A stretch of 64,000 nucleotides of DNA from Oscillospiraceae bacterium (GCA_900752435.1 CAADVD010000016.1:62001-126000), one strand, 5' to 3'; shown: positions 16,696-26,228, counted from the stretch's first letter. Notes: generated from the sequence alone by a model not told the origin. Translations and numbers: made by a program.

Positions 16696-18027
16696 TTAAT
16701 TTTTACGGGTGAATAGGGCGACAAAAAAGCCGTCGCTGTTCATGAATTGCGGCAAAAAGGTTGCCATGTTGTCCTCAATCAATGCACGGCCTTGCAGGGT
16801 GGATGGAATGGACAGCGGAGCGAAATTCGGGTGCTCAGCCAAAAATGCGGCGGCAACGTCTTGGTTTTCCGCACGGTTCAGCGAACAAGTGGAGTAAATC
16901 AGGCGTCCGCCTGTTTTGACGTAACGGGCGGCGTTGTCCAAAATGCGCCGCTGAATCGGCAGCAGCTGGTCAAGTTCCGTTTGGGGTTTGTATTTGATTT
17001 CCGGCTTGCGGCGGATGATACCGAGTCCGGAACAGGGCACGTCACAGAGCACCTTGTCCGCAAGTCCCAATGCTTCATTGTATGCGCCGGCATCGCCTTT
17101 TTTGACTGCGAGGTTGCGGATGCCCAGTTTGTCCGCAGTTTTCTGAATCAGCTCCAGCTTGTGGTCGTAGAGGTCGAAGGCCAGAAGTTCGCCTTGGTTG
17201 TTCATGGTCTGCGCCATGGTGAAGCTCTTGGAGCCGGGGGCGGCGCAGAGGTCAAAGACGCGCTCACCGGGCTGAGCGTCTGCCAGCTTGGCGCAAAACT
17301 GCGAGGAAAGGTCTTGGATATAGAAGTGACCGGCTTGGAATTCCGGAATTTGTTCCAAATTGCCGGTATGCGTCAGCTCCAGCGCATGTTCGAGGCAGCG
17401 GCTGGGCGTGACATGGATGCCGCGCTGTTTGAGGGCGGCAGTCAGGGCTTCGTCCGTGGTGAGCAGGGTGTTGACACGCGCGGTGAGCGGCGGTCTGCCC
17501 ATGGAGCATTGCAGCAGTTTTTTGGTCTGCTCATAGGAATATTCGGCCGTCCACTTCTGCACCAGCCACAGCGGACAGGAATACGCGATGGAGAGCGATT
17601 TAAGGTCGTCCGGTTCGCGGATGGTGAGGCGCTTGCCGTCACGGATAAAGCCGCGGAGCACACCGTTGACAAAGCCTTTGGCGCTGACCTTTTTCACTGC
17701 ATAGCAAAGATTGACGCATTCATTGACAACGGCGTTATCCGGTATGCTATTTAGATAGAGCAGTTCATAAAAGCCCATTTTCAAAATCAGCGCTACCTCC
17801 AAATCGAGCTTTTGGCAGGATTTTTTGGAATACTGATTCATCAGGTATTCCAGCGTTAAGTCACGCTCAATCACGCCGTAAACCAATGCGGTGACAAAGG
17901 CGTTGGTTTTCTCCTGTTTGCCCCGCCCTTTGGGGAGAAGCTTGTTTAAGGACAGATTGGAGTAGCCGCCGTTTCGATACACGTCCAGCAGAACGTCCAA
18001 TGCAAGCTGTTGTTCGTTTTTCACCAT
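16696..18027 (-). CDS. rsmB: 16S rRNA (cytosine-967-C5) methyltransferase RsmB
   Basis: N-terminal NusB-like RNA-binding domain (~1-140) fused to a SAM-dependent m5C methyltransferase. Motifs include FDLCAAPGSKSF, CDVPCSGLGIIRRKPEI and the catalytic YSTCSLNRAEN. 443 aa. Start ATG 18025-18027 chosen with AGGA 8 nt before; an ATG three codons upstream overlaps that site. The 26 bp behind its stop carry the ribosome site of rlmN. Confidence 0.95.
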   Translation of the reverse strand: MVKNEQQLALDVLLDVYRNGGYSNLSLNKLLPKGRGKQEKTNAFVTALVYGVIERDLTLEYLMNQYSKKSCQKLDLEVALILKMGFYELLYLNSIPDNAVVNECVNLCYAVKKVSAKGFVNGVLRGFIRDGKRLTIREPDDLKSLSIAYSCPLWLVQKWTAEYSYEQTKKLLQCSMGRPPLTARVNTLLTTDEALTAALKQRGIHVTPSRCLEHALELTHTGNLEQIPEFQAGHFYIQDLSSQFCAKLADAQPGERVFDLCAAPGSKSFTMAQTMNNQGELLAFDLYDHKLELIQKTADKLGIRNLAVKKGDAGAYNEALGLADKVLCDVPCSGLGIIRRKPEIKYKPQTELDQLLPIQRRILDNAARYVKTGGRLIYSTCSLNRAENQDVAAAFLAEHPNFAPLSIPSTLQGRALIEDNMATFLPQFMNSDGFFVALFTRKN

Positions 18028-18046
18028 GGTTTTCATCCTGTTCGCG

Positions 18047-18736
18047 TTAACGTCTGCGGTTGTTGGCTAAGGCCAGCAGACGCAGAAGATTGGCAATGGC
18101 CATCAGCAGTGCCGCTACATAAGTCAGCGCGGCCGCTTGGAGCATGCGCTTCGCACCGTCGTACTCCGCACCCTCCAAAATCATATCTTCGCGGATGGTT
18201 TTGAGCGCGCGTGCGCTGGCGTTGAATTCCACCGGCAGGGTGACCAATTGGAACACCACAACGGCGACAAACAGCCAGATCCCAATGGTGATGAGCGGTT
18301 CAAAGCTCAGGACAATACCGGCAATGGCAAGCGGCCATGCCAGCGTAGAACCGAGCTGCGTGATGGGAACGATGGCAGTGCGGATTTTGATGGGCGCATA
18401 ACCGACGTTGTGCTGAATGGCATGGCCGACTTCGTGTGCCGCAACGCCGATGGCCGCCACGGATCGGGAATTGTAAACGGCATCGGACAGGCGCACCACC
18501 GAGGCGGAGGGGTCAAAGTGATCGGTCAGCGAACCGGCCACGCGCTCAATGCGCACGGAGTACAGGCCGTTCTGGTCGAGGATGCGGCGGGCGATGTCAT
18601 AGCCGGTAAAGCCGCGGGAATTGTTGAGTTTGCTGTATTTGTTGAATGCAGAGGACACATTCATCTGCGCCAGTGCAACGATGATGAGCGCCGGTATGAC
18701 GAACATAATGTAATACTGATCAAAAAACCAAAACAT
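18047..18736 (-). CDS. YugP-family membrane zinc metallopeptidase
   Basis: 229 aa. The active-site HExxH is seen as AAHEVGHAIQHNVGY. About four membrane segments flank it: one at the N-terminus (IMFVIPALIIVALAQM), two after the motif and one near the C-terminus. This is the YugP neutral zinc metallopeptidase family, physiological substrate unknown. It is inserted between fmt and rsmB; in Bacillus these two are adjacent, while in clostridia YugP is a frequent guest here. Confidence 0.9.
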   Translation of the reverse strand: MFWFFDQYYIMFVIPALIIVALAQMNVSSAFNKYSKLNNSRGFTGYDIARRILDQNGLYSVRIERVAGSLTDHFDPSASVVRLSDAVYNSRSVAAIGVAAHEVGHAIQHNVGYAPIKIRTAIVPITQLGSTLAWPLAIAGIVLSFEPLITIGIWLFVAVVVFQLVTLPVEFNASARALKTIREDMILEGAEYDGAKRMLQAAALTYVAALLMAIANLLRLLALANNRRR

Positions 18737-18763
18737 AACATTCCTCCTTGAAATTCTGAACCA

Positions 18764-19684
18764 TTAACCGAGCAGAGTTCCCTTTTCAATGTGCTGGCCG
18801 CGCAAAAAGGCTTCGGCAGGCATGCGCTTGGAGCCTTCAAACTGCACTTCCAGCAGACGGATGGCGGTGCCATCGCCGCAGGCGACGACAAAGGTTTTGT
18901 TGTCGAGCACTTCGCCCGGTTTTCCTGTGCCGTTTGCCAACTGGGATTTGTAGACCTTGAGGCGTTTGCCCATCAGCGAAGTGACAGCACACGGCCATGT
19001 GGACAGGCCGCGAATCTGGTTGTGCACCAGTTGGGCGGGTTTGGTGAAGTCCAGTGCGCAAAGCTCTTTGGTGAGCATGGGGGCGTGGCTGGCTTCTTCG
19101 TCGTTTTGCACGGTGCGCGGCACTTGGCCGGTGTGCACCAAACGGAGGGTATCCAATAAGGTTTGCGCACCCAGCACGGCCAAGCGGTCGTGCAGTTCGC
19201 TGGCGGTTTCATCCTCGCCGATGGCAGTCTCCGATTTTAGAATCATGTCGCCGGTGTCAATTCCTTCCGCCATGTACATGGTGGTAACGCCGGTTTTCGT
19301 TTCACCGTTGAGGACGCTCCATTGAATCGGGCCTGCACCGCGATACTTCGGCAGTAAGCTGGCATGGACGTTGATACAGCCGTGCGGTGGAACATCCAGA
19401 ATCGCTTGGGGCAGGATTTTGCCGTAAGCCACGACCACAGCCAAATCCGGTTTGAGTGCGGCAAATTTGGCCTGCGCTTCCTCGGTGCGGAGCGTTGCCG
19501 GCTGGTAAACCGGAATGCCATGCGAAACGGCCAGCTCCTTGACCGGCGGCGGCAATACTTTATGCCCTCTTCCCTTGGGCTTATCGGGCTGGGTATACAC
19601 GGCGATCACCTGTTCGCCGCTGTCCAGCAGAGCTTGCAGGCACGGAACGGCAAAATCCGGCGTGCCCATAAAAACAATGTTCAT
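18764..19684 (-). CDS. fmt: Methionyl-tRNA formyltransferase
   Basis: Formylates initiator Met-tRNA. N-terminal formyl-THF hydrolase-like fold starting MNIVFMGTPDFAVP. The active-site region is INVHASLLPKYRGAGPIQW and the catalytic Asp is in GIDTGDMIL. The C-terminal domain binds tRNA (IRGLSTWPCA). 306 aa. Sits directly behind def, so making and removing the formyl group are encoded together. Confidence 0.97.
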   Translation of the reverse strand: MNIVFMGTPDFAVPCLQALLDSGEQVIAVYTQPDKPKGRGHKVLPPPVKELAVSHGIPVYQPATLRTEEAQAKFAALKPDLAVVVAYGKILPQAILDVPPHGCINVHASLLPKYRGAGPIQWSVLNGETKTGVTTMYMAEGIDTGDMILKSETAIGEDETASELHDRLAVLGAQTLLDTLRLVHTGQVPRTVQNDEEASHAPMLTKELCALDFTKPAQLVHNQIRGLSTWPCAVTSLMGKRLKVYKSQLANGTGKPGEVLDNKTFVVACGDGTAIRLLEVQFEGSKRMPAEAFLRGQHIEKGTLLG

Positions 19685-19711
19685 GCAGTTCTCCTTGTGA
19701 TATGAGTTGGG

Positions 19712-20170
19712 TTATCCCTTGACTTTCACCATTTCGGTGGCGATGTCCTTAAATATTTTACCCTCCAAATGGTCGATTTCATGACAGAAGGCGCGCGCCA
19801 GCAAATCCGTACCGGTGATGGTGAATTCTTCGCCGTGACGGTTTTGAGCCTTCACCTTGACCTTGCTCGGGCGGGTCACCTTGCCGTATTCGCCCGGACA
19901 GGACAGACAGCCCTCGGTGTCCGTTTGGCTTCCTTTAGCGGAGACAATGACCGGATTGATTAGTTCAATCAATCCCTCGCCGATGTCCACAACAACAGCG
20001 CGGCGCAGAATGCCGACCTGCGGCGCGGCCAGTCCTACGCCGTCCGCTTTGTGCATGGTTTCGGCCATATCGTCGAGCAGTGTCCAGAGCTTCTGGTCAA
20101 AATTGGTGACGGGTTTGGAGATTTTGCGCAGAACTTCATCGCCTTCCAGGCAGATGTTACGGATTGCCAT
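19712..20170 (-). CDS. def: Peptide deformylase
   Basis: Fe2+/Zn2+ enzyme that removes the N-terminal formyl group from nascent proteins. 152 aa. All three family motifs are present: GVGLAAPQVG, EGCLSCPG (metal Cys) and HEIDHLEG (metal His pair and catalytic Glu). Lies between priA and fmt. Confidence 0.97.
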   Translation of the reverse strand: MAIRNICLEGDEVLRKISKPVTNFDQKLWTLLDDMAETMHKADGVGLAAPQVGILRRAVVVDIGEGLIELINPVIVSAKGSQTDTEGCLSCPGEYGKVTRPSKVKVKAQNRHGEEFTITGTDLLARAFCHEIDHLEGKIFKDIATEMVKVKG

Positions 20171-20200
20171 GATGATTGCTTCCTTTCTTTATGAATCGGT

Positions 20201-22690
20201 TCAGTTGTTGATGTCGCCGTTGACGTCCACATAAACGGTGATGTTGCGAAAGCGCTTGTCCTTGCTGGTACCCAGCAGGCATGTGCGCAAATACGAACGG
20301 AAGACGGCGTTGCAGCGGCATTTGATGAGAATTTTTTGACGATATTTGCCATTTAAGCGATAAATGGCCGGTTTGATGGGTCCGATGACTTTAAACGCCA
20401 ACCGGTTTTCATAGCCGCTCAATGATTGCTTCATCAAGCTCAAAAAGGCTTCGGCGGCGGCGGTGACATGCTCCTCGCGCAGTCCGGCCAGACTCACCAC
20501 ACAGATGTCACAATAGGGCGGATACAACAGAGCTTTGCGGCTGACGATTTCGTCCTCGTAAAACGCTGTGTAATTCTGCTCCGCCGCAAAGCGCAGAACG
20601 GGATTGTCCGGCAGATATGTCTGGATGTAGGCGCGGCCGGTTTTTTCCGCGCGTCCGCTTCGTCCGACCACCTGCGTAATGAGCGAAAAGACGCGTTCCA
20701 CGCCCCGATAATCGTTGGCGTACAGTCCGGCGTCCGCATCCAGCACGCCGACGAGAGTGACATTGGGAAAATCCAGTCCCTTGGCAATCATCTGTGTGCC
20801 AATGAGGAGGTCGTAATCGCCGCGGCGAAAGGCATCGAACTTTTCGCTGTAAGCATAGCGGGAATAAGTGGTATCGGTGTCCATGCGCAGGATGCGCGCG
20901 GTGGGAAACAAGCCTGCCAGCTCATCTTCAATTTTTTGTGTGCCTTGGCCGGAGAGTTTCAGGTGTTCGCTGTGACAGGACGGGCATTCGCGCCGGAATT
21001 TGCGGGCATGCCCGCAGTAGTGGCACATCAGGTAGCCGTTGTCCTTGTGGTAGGTCAGCGGTACGTCGCATTTCGGGCATTTGACCACCTCACCGCAGGC
21101 CAGACAGCAGGCGATGGTGTTGTAGCCGCGGCGGTTGATGAACAAAATCGTCTGCTCGCCGCGCGCTAGGTTTTTGGTGATTTCCTGCTGAAGCAGCGTG
21201 CTGACGGAAGTCGTGTTGGCATTTTTTTCCTCGTCCTTGCGGTCAACGATGTACACTTCCGGCAATGTAGCGTTGGCGTAGCGCTCATGCAGTTCAAACA
21301 AGCGGTACACGCCGGTTTTGGCTTTGTAGTAGCTTTCCACCGACGGAGTGGCTGAGGCCAACAGCAGTACGGCATTGTGACGCAGAATCCGCAGTTTGGC
21401 GATTTCGCGAGCATGGTAGCGCGGTGCGGAATCGGATTTGTAGGAGGCTTCCCCCTCCTCATCCAAAATCACCAGACCAATGCGGTCAAACGGCGCAAAT
21501 ACCGCGCTCCGCGTACCCACCACGATGCTGGCCTTGCCCTGTTTCATGCGCTTATACTCATCCAGCCGTTCGCCCAGCGACAGACTGCTGTGCATCACTG
21601 CGACCTGTTCACCGAACAGACTTTTGAAGCGCTGTACGATTTGCGGTGTAAGGGAAATTTCCGGTACGAGCATCAGCGCTTGTTTGCCCTGCTGTACGGT
21701 TTGTTCAATGAGCTTGATAAAAACGGAGGTTTTGCCGCTTCCGGTCACGCCATGCAATAGGGCAACCTGCGGCTTTCCCTGCGCCATCAGCGAACAGAGG
21801 CCATCGTACACCGTTTGCTGTTCGTCCGACAGCACCAAGTCCGACAGGCTCTCCCGTTCCCCAACCGGCAATTCCGGTGTGCGGAACACCTCGCGTTCAT
21901 AGTATTCCACAATGCTCTTTTGGCCGAGCTTTTTAATCACGCCTTCCCCAACGGCACAGAAATACATGATTTCCCGTTTGGTTGCCGCGCCCACGCCCAT
22001 TAGAAAGTCCACAACCTCACGCTGTTTCGGCGTGAGCTTCAGTTCGTCCGCCAGCATGAGAAAGCGCTCGGACAAACGCACCATCTGAATGGTTTTGTCG
22101 GATACCTTTTGCTTGAGCTGTTCCTGCTTTTGAATCACGCCTTTGGCGAGCAGGGCGTCCACCACCGGTTTTTTGACGAGATTGCCGGTGCAGTTTAAAA
22201 ATTCGTCCAGCTCACGCTGGGTTTTGGCATTTTGTAAAAAGGCGATGAGGTTGCGTTCCTCATAGGTGAAGTCCTGCAGCTCTTCCTCATCAAATCTGCG
22301 GACAAGCCGGTAGGTTTCGGTCACCTGCATCCCATAGGCATTGGGCAGGATGGTTTTCACGGCGTCATAATAGGTACAGAAGGTTTGGTTGACCATGAAG
22401 TCGGCCATGGCAAACATCTCTTCGTCAAAGATGGGTTCGCGGTCAATCTGCGCAAGGATGGGCTTGAAGCTGGGAGGCTTTTTGCCGGACGGCAGAGCTT
22501 CCTCCATCGGATGGAGATTCATCACCATGCCCTGACGGGCGCGGTTGCCATTGCCGAACGGCACAAGCACCCGACAGCCGCGCTGGAGCGTCGTGTGCAG
22601 TTCTTCCGGCACCAGATAGTCAAAGGCCTTGTCAAAATGAAAGACCGCTTTGTCCACGTGAACTGCGGCCAACAGGCGCTTTTGCATCAT
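20201..22690 (-). CDS. priA: Primosomal replication restart helicase PriA
   Basis: 3'-5' helicase that restarts stalled forks. About 829 aa. An N-terminal DNA-binding domain is followed by a Walker A HGVTGSGKTSVF. The motif II position reads ILDEEGEASYKSD, then a domain with eight zinc-binding cysteines (CCLACGEVVKCPKC and CHYCGH...CPSCHSEHL), and GTQMIAKGLDFPNVTLVGVLDAD. The canonical DEEH of motif II is DEEG here. The C-terminal domain is complete. Start chosen at the ATG of MMQKRLLA with GGAGAAAGG upstream. Confidence 0.95.
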   Translation of the reverse strand: MMQKRLLAAVHVDKAVFHFDKAFDYLVPEELHTTLQRGCRVLVPFGNGNRARQGMVMNLHPMEEALPSGKKPPSFKPILAQIDREPIFDEEMFAMADFMVNQTFCTYYDAVKTILPNAYGMQVTETYRLVRRFDEEELQDFTYEERNLIAFLQNAKTQRELDEFLNCTGNLVKKPVVDALLAKGVIQKQEQLKQKVSDKTIQMVRLSERFLMLADELKLTPKQREVVDFLMGVGAATKREIMYFCAVGEGVIKKLGQKSIVEYYEREVFRTPELPVGERESLSDLVLSDEQQTVYDGLCSLMAQGKPQVALLHGVTGSGKTSVFIKLIEQTVQQGKQALMLVPEISLTPQIVQRFKSLFGEQVAVMHSSLSLGERLDEYKRMKQGKASIVVGTRSAVFAPFDRIGLVILDEEGEASYKSDSAPRYHAREIAKLRILRHNAVLLLASATPSVESYYKAKTGVYRLFELHERYANATLPEVYIVDRKDEEKNANTTSVSTLLQQEITKNLARGEQTILFINRRGYNTIACCLACGEVVKCPKCDVPLTYHKDNGYLMCHYCGHARKFRRECPSCHSEHLKLSGQGTQKIEDELAGLFPTARILRMDTDTTYSRYAYSEKFDAFRRGDYDLLIGTQMIAKGLDFPNVTLVGVLDADAGLYANDYRGVERVFSLITQVVGRSGRAEKTGRAYIQTYLPDNPVLRFAAEQNYTAFYEDEIVSRKALLYPPYCDICVVSLAGLREEHVTAAAEAFLSLMKQSLSGYENRLAFKVIGPIKPAIYRLNGKYRQKILIKCRCNAVFRSYLRTCLLGTSKDKRFRNITVYVDVNGDINN

Positions 22691-22725
22691 GACCATCCTT
22701 TCTCCTCCGAGTTACCGCTCGTTTT

Positions 22726-23913
22726 TTACAGCTCCAACAATTGCGTCAGCACGCGGTCGGCCGCTTCGGCTTTGCTCATTTTGGGGAGCGGAAGCACGCG
22801 GTCTTTGGTAATCAGCGTGATGATGTTGGTATCGCCGCTGAAACCGGCGCCCTCTTCTTTTAAGTTGTTGGCGACAATCAAATCGGCGTGCTTCTTTTGC
22901 AGCTTGGCTTGGGAATTTTCCACCATGTTCTGCGTTTCCATGGAAAAGCCGCAGATTTTCTGGCCAGGACGTTTGTGCTCGCACAGATAGCTTAAAATGT
23001 CCGTGGTTCGCTTGAGCGGAAGCGACAGGGTATCGCTGTCTGATTTTTTCATCTTCTCCGCCATGGTTTGTGCCGGTGTGAAGTCGGCAACGGCGGCGGC
23101 TTTGATGACAAAATCGGCTGTTTGCGCGTGTTCACGCACGGCATCAAACATCTCGGCGGCACTGCGAATGGAGATTACCTTCACCCCTACCGGCGCTTCC
23201 AAATTGGTCGGGCCGGAAATCAGAATGGTATTCGCACCGCGCTTGACAGCGGCGCGCGCCAGCTCATAGCCCATTTTACCGCTCGAATGGTTGGTGAGAT
23301 AGCGCACCGGATCGATGTCCTCGCAGGTTGGGCCGGCGGTGACAAGTACGGTTTTGCCGGACAAATCCTTTTGCTTGCACAGCGCGTTCATCAGATAGCC
23401 GTGCAGAACCTCCGTTTTGGGCAAGCGGCCTTTTCCGATGTCCTTGCAGGCAAGCACGCCCGATTCGGCTTCAATGACGGTATGACCGAGTTCTTTCAAG
23501 GTTTCCAGATTTCGCTGAGTGACCGGATTCTCATACATCGCGGTGTTCATCGACGGCGATACGAGAATCGGACAGCGCGCCGCCAACAAGGTGGTCGTCA
23601 GCATATCATCGGCAATGCCGTGCGCCATCTTTGCCACCACATTGGCGGTGGCCGGTGCAACCAAAAAGACATCGGCGCGCTTGGCCAGCGAAACGTGCTT
23701 GACATCCCACTCAAAATCGCGTGCAAACGTATCGGTGATACACTTGTTGCCCGTTAAGGTTTCAAAGGTGAGCGGTGTGATGAATTCCATGGCGTTTTTG
23801 GTCATGATGACGTGAACGTCATAGCCCTCCTTGGTCAGACGGCTAGCCAAATCGGCCATTTTATACGCCGCAATGCCGCCGGTTACGCCCAGTACAATTG
23901 TTTGCTGTTCCAT
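22726..23913 (-). CDS. coaBC: Bifunctional phosphopantothenoylcysteine decarboxylase/synthetase
   Basis: Two steps of coenzyme A synthesis. The N-terminal flavoprotein CoaC part contains GVTGGIAAYK, the catalytic His in WDVKHVSLA and PSMNTAMYENP. The C-terminal CoaB part contains TAGPTCEDIDPVRYLTNHSSGKMG and KAAAVADFTP. 395 aa, normal. Follows rpoZ in the same order as in Bacillus. Confidence 0.97.
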   Translation of the reverse strand: MEQQTIVLGVTGGIAAYKMADLASRLTKEGYDVHVIMTKNAMEFITPLTFETLTGNKCITDTFARDFEWDVKHVSLAKRADVFLVAPATANVVAKMAHGIADDMLTTTLLAARCPILVSPSMNTAMYENPVTQRNLETLKELGHTVIEAESGVLACKDIGKGRLPKTEVLHGYLMNALCKQKDLSGKTVLVTAGPTCEDIDPVRYLTNHSSGKMGYELARAAVKRGANTILISGPTNLEAPVGVKVISIRSAAEMFDAVREHAQTADFVIKAAAVADFTPAQTMAEKMKKSDSDTLSLPLKRTTDILSYLCEHKRPGQKICGFSMETQNMVENSQAKLQKKHADLIVANNLKEEGAGFSGDTNIITLITKDRVLPLPKMSKAEAADRVLTQLLEL

Positions 23914-23937
23914 TGTACCCTTCTTTCCTTGATGGAA

Positions 23938-24156
23938 TTATTCGATGTCGTCGCCGATGTCATGTGATTCAATCAATTTATATTTGCCTTTGGCAAATTC
24001 GTCCACGGCAAGCTGTACCGGTTTGATTTTCAATTCCTTGTGCTGTTCCTCGGCTTCCTCGGCAATTTCACGGGCGCGTTTGGCCACGGCCACCACCAAT
24101 GAATAATAGCTTTCTCCGTTTTTCAGAATTTCTGTGCTTGCTGGTCTGTGCATCAT
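23938..24156 (-). CDS. rpoZ: RNA polymerase omega subunit
   Basis: 72 aa, assists assembly of the beta' subunit. Starts MMHRPASTEIL and contains the hallmark YSLVVAVAKRAREIAEEAEE followed by KPVQLAVDEFAKGKYKL. I start at ATG 24154-24156, behind AGGAAAGGAAG. Position between gmk and coaBC is the conserved one. Confidence 0.95.
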   Translation of the reverse strand: MMHRPASTEILKNGESYYSLVVAVAKRAREIAEEAEEQHKELKIKPVQLAVDEFAKGKYKLIESHDIGDDIE

Positions 24157-24203
24157 AATGCTGTTCTTCCTTTCCTGATTCAATACGGGTTGTTCCGTGC
24201 GGT

Positions 24204-24812
24204 CTATTCCGCGATTTGCTTCAAAAACGCCTGCATGCGTTTGGCACTGCTTTTTTCTGCGCGGATGATGGCTTCCATGTCCTTGGCGGCTTCGGAAACC
24301 GTATCGTTGACCACGATGTAGTTGTATTTGCTCGCCGAATTCATTTCCTGGCGCGCCGTGTTCAAGCGGCGGCGGATGGTTTCGGAATCCTCCGTCTGGC
24401 GGTCAGTCAGGCGGCGTTCCAGTTCCTGCAAGCTCGGCGGCATCACGAAGATGGAAACGGCTTCGGGGTATTTTTCAATCACCTGCATCGCGCCCTGTAC
24501 TTCGATTTCCAAAATCACGTCTTCGCCGTTTTCCAGCCGGTCAAACACCGGTTGTTTCGGGGTGCCGTAGTAGTTGCCGCAGTAGTTGGCGTATTCGAGC
24601 ATGCCGTCCTGTTTGATTTCGGTTTTGAACTGTTCCTGCGACAGGAAGTAGTAATGGGTGCCGTCCACTTCGCCCGGTCTGGGGCTACGCGTGGTGGCGG
24701 AGGTGGACAGGAACACCCGGTCCGTATCGGCAAGCAGTTCCTTCAAAATCGTGCCCTTGCCGCATCCGGACGGGCCGGACACCACCAAAAGCAAACCCTT
24801 CTTTTGCTTCAT
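24204..24812 (-). CDS. gmk: Guanylate kinase
   Basis: GMP + ATP to GDP + ADP. 202 aa. P-loop GPSGCGKGTIL, then RSPRPGEVDGTHYYF for GMP binding, and EVQGAMQV. The start ATG 24810-24812 (MKQKKGLLLVVSG) follows GGAGAGAG; the upstream in-frame Met codons overlap remA and lack a site. Confidence 0.97.
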   Translation of the reverse strand: MKQKKGLLLVVSGPSGCGKGTILKELLADTDRVFLSTSATTRSPRPGEVDGTHYYFLSQEQFKTEIKQDGMLEYANYCGNYYGTPKQPVFDRLENGEDVILEIEVQGAMQVIEKYPEAVSIFVMPPSLQELERRLTDRQTEDSETIRRRLNTARQEMNSASKYNYIVVNDTVSEAAKDMEAIIRAEKSSAKRMQAFLKQIAE

Positions 24813-24828
24813 TGACTTTTCTCTCTCC

Positions 24829-25089
24829 TTATTCATCGGCTTCTTCTTCATCCTCGTTGTCGTCCAGACGGTTGGCCACCGTTTCCGGCTGAATGGCGGA
24901 AAGAATGACGTGATCGCTGTCCATCACAATGACGGCGCGCGTGCGGCGGCCATAGGTGGCGTCAATCAGACAGCCTTTATCACGGGCGTCCTGAATGATG
25001 CGTTTGATGGGCGCGGATTCCGGACTGACAATGGCAATCAAACGGTTGGCCGATACCATGTTGCCGAAGCCGATGTTAATCAGTTTCAT
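24829..25089 (-). CDS. remA: RemA/DUF370 DNA-binding regulator
   Basis: 86 aa. N-terminus MKLINIGFGNMVSANRLIAI and GRRTRAVIVMDSDHVILSA are typical of RemA, which in Bacillus activates biofilm matrix genes. It forms rings that bind DNA. The C-terminal dozen residues are very acidic (DDNEDEEEADE). Located between yicC and gmk, as in Bacillus. The target genes in this organism cannot be inferred. Confidence 0.93.
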   Translation of the reverse strand: MKLINIGFGNMVSANRLIAIVSPESAPIKRIIQDARDKGCLIDATYGRRTRAVIVMDSDHVILSAIQPETVANRLDDNEDEEEADE

Positions 25090-25118
25090 GGTTGTTCTCT
25101 CCTTCTTCGCATGGACGT

Positions 25119-25997
25119 TTATTCGATGTTTTGGATTTGTTCGCGGATTTTTTCAATTTCAGATTTGATGTCCACCACATAGCCCGTGATTTCCACGTTC
25201 TGCGCTTTGGAACCGATGGTATTTGCCTCGCGGTTCAATTCCTGTACCAGAAAGTCAAGCTTGCGGCCGACGGCCTCCTCCGATTCCAGCATACTGCGAA
25301 ACTGCTTTAAGTGGCTGCGCAGGCGGACGGTTTCTTCATCCACGGCGATTTTTTCCGCGTAGATGGCGGCTTCCATCAGCAGACGCTGTTCGTCTACGGC
25401 AGTATCCGCCAGCACCTCGCGCATTTTGGCGGCAAGACGTTCGCGGTAAGCGGTGACCGTCTGTGGTGCGGCCGCTTCAATTTTTTCAACAAGACTGCCG
25501 ATGGTATCCAGTCGGGCGCAGACATCCTGCTTCATGCGTTCGCCCTCAACGGCGCGCATCGCCACAAAGCGCTCCACCGCCTCAGCGGCAACCGTCTGCA
25601 CATCGTTCCAGATGACCTCTTCGTCCTCCACCGCCTTGCGCACGGAGAAGATGTCCGAAAAACGCGTTAAGTCGGAAAGCGTCAAATCATCCGCCAAACG
25701 CAAGGGTTCGCTCACCTCACGCAGTGCATCCATGTAGCCCTGTGCCAGCGAGCGGTTGATTTCCACTTCGGATTCCTTGCCCTCCAGCACAAAGATGGTG
25801 ACGGCCACATCCACCTTGCCGCGGGAAACGAGCGACTGCACATAGGCTTTCAGCTTTCCTTCCAAGTAGCCGTACACACGCGGAACACGGGCGGAAAATT
25901 CAAAAAAGCGGTGGTTGACCGATTTAATTTCCACGGAGATGTCGCGGCCATTTAAGATTTGCTGGCTGCGGCCATATCCGGTCATGCTTTTCACCAT
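25119..25997 (-). CDS. yicC: YicC/YloC-family endoribonuclease
   Basis: 292 aa. Begins MVKSMTGYGRSQQ, the family hallmark, with SVNHRFFEFSARVPR next and the conserved C-terminal GRKLDFLVQELNREANTIGSKAQ. Members form a hexameric RNase. First gene of the long operon and preceded by a good promoter. Confidence 0.95.
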   Translation of the reverse strand: MVKSMTGYGRSQQILNGRDISVEIKSVNHRFFEFSARVPRVYGYLEGKLKAYVQSLVSRGKVDVAVTIFVLEGKESEVEINRSLAQGYMDALREVSEPLRLADDLTLSDLTRFSDIFSVRKAVEDEEVIWNDVQTVAAEAVERFVAMRAVEGERMKQDVCARLDTIGSLVEKIEAAAPQTVTAYRERLAAKMREVLADTAVDEQRLLMEAAIYAEKIAVDEETVRLRSHLKQFRSMLESEEAVGRKLDFLVQELNREANTIGSKAQNVEITGYVVDIKSEIEKIREQIQNIE

Positions 25998-26077
25998 AAG
26001 TTTTGATTCTCCTTTTGTCCAGTATGGGCAGAATACGCCGCACCATGCCGATACTTTACCAGTTTATGATTCTTATC

Positions 26078-26106
26078 ATTTTAGCATAGTTTTTTTCAGA
26101 ATACAA
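26078..26106 (-). promoter_or_regulatory. Promoter of the yicC-spoVM operon
   Basis: Minus strand TTGTAT, 17-bp spacer, TAAAAT. It is the only clear promoter seen ahead of the co-directional genes from yicC to spoVM, though internal promoters are likely. Confidence 0.65.
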
Positions 26107-26120
26107 GTTTTTGTTCATAG

Positions 26121-26146
26121 ATTGTTTACAACTAATTGTAAACAAT
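26121..26146. promoter_or_regulatory. Palindromic candidate operator
   Basis: Perfect 11-bp inverted repeat ATTGTTTACAA / TTGTAAACAAT with a 4-bp centre, between the divergent promoters of yicC (26078-26106) and the membrane protein gene (26200-26228). No flanking T-run on either side. Looks like a dimeric repressor site; the protein is unknown. Confidence 0.55.
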
Positions 26147-26199
26147 TTTTACTACACGAACTACTTGCACTGTATTTTTTGAATATCGGTTATTTTTTA

Positions 26200-26228
26200 T
26201 TGACAAACAATAATATTCATGCTATACT
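26200..26228 (+). promoter_or_regulatory. Promoter of the DUF6688-like gene
   Basis: TTGACA, 17-bp spacer, TATACT: near consensus, about 40 bp before the start codon. Confidence 0.85.
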
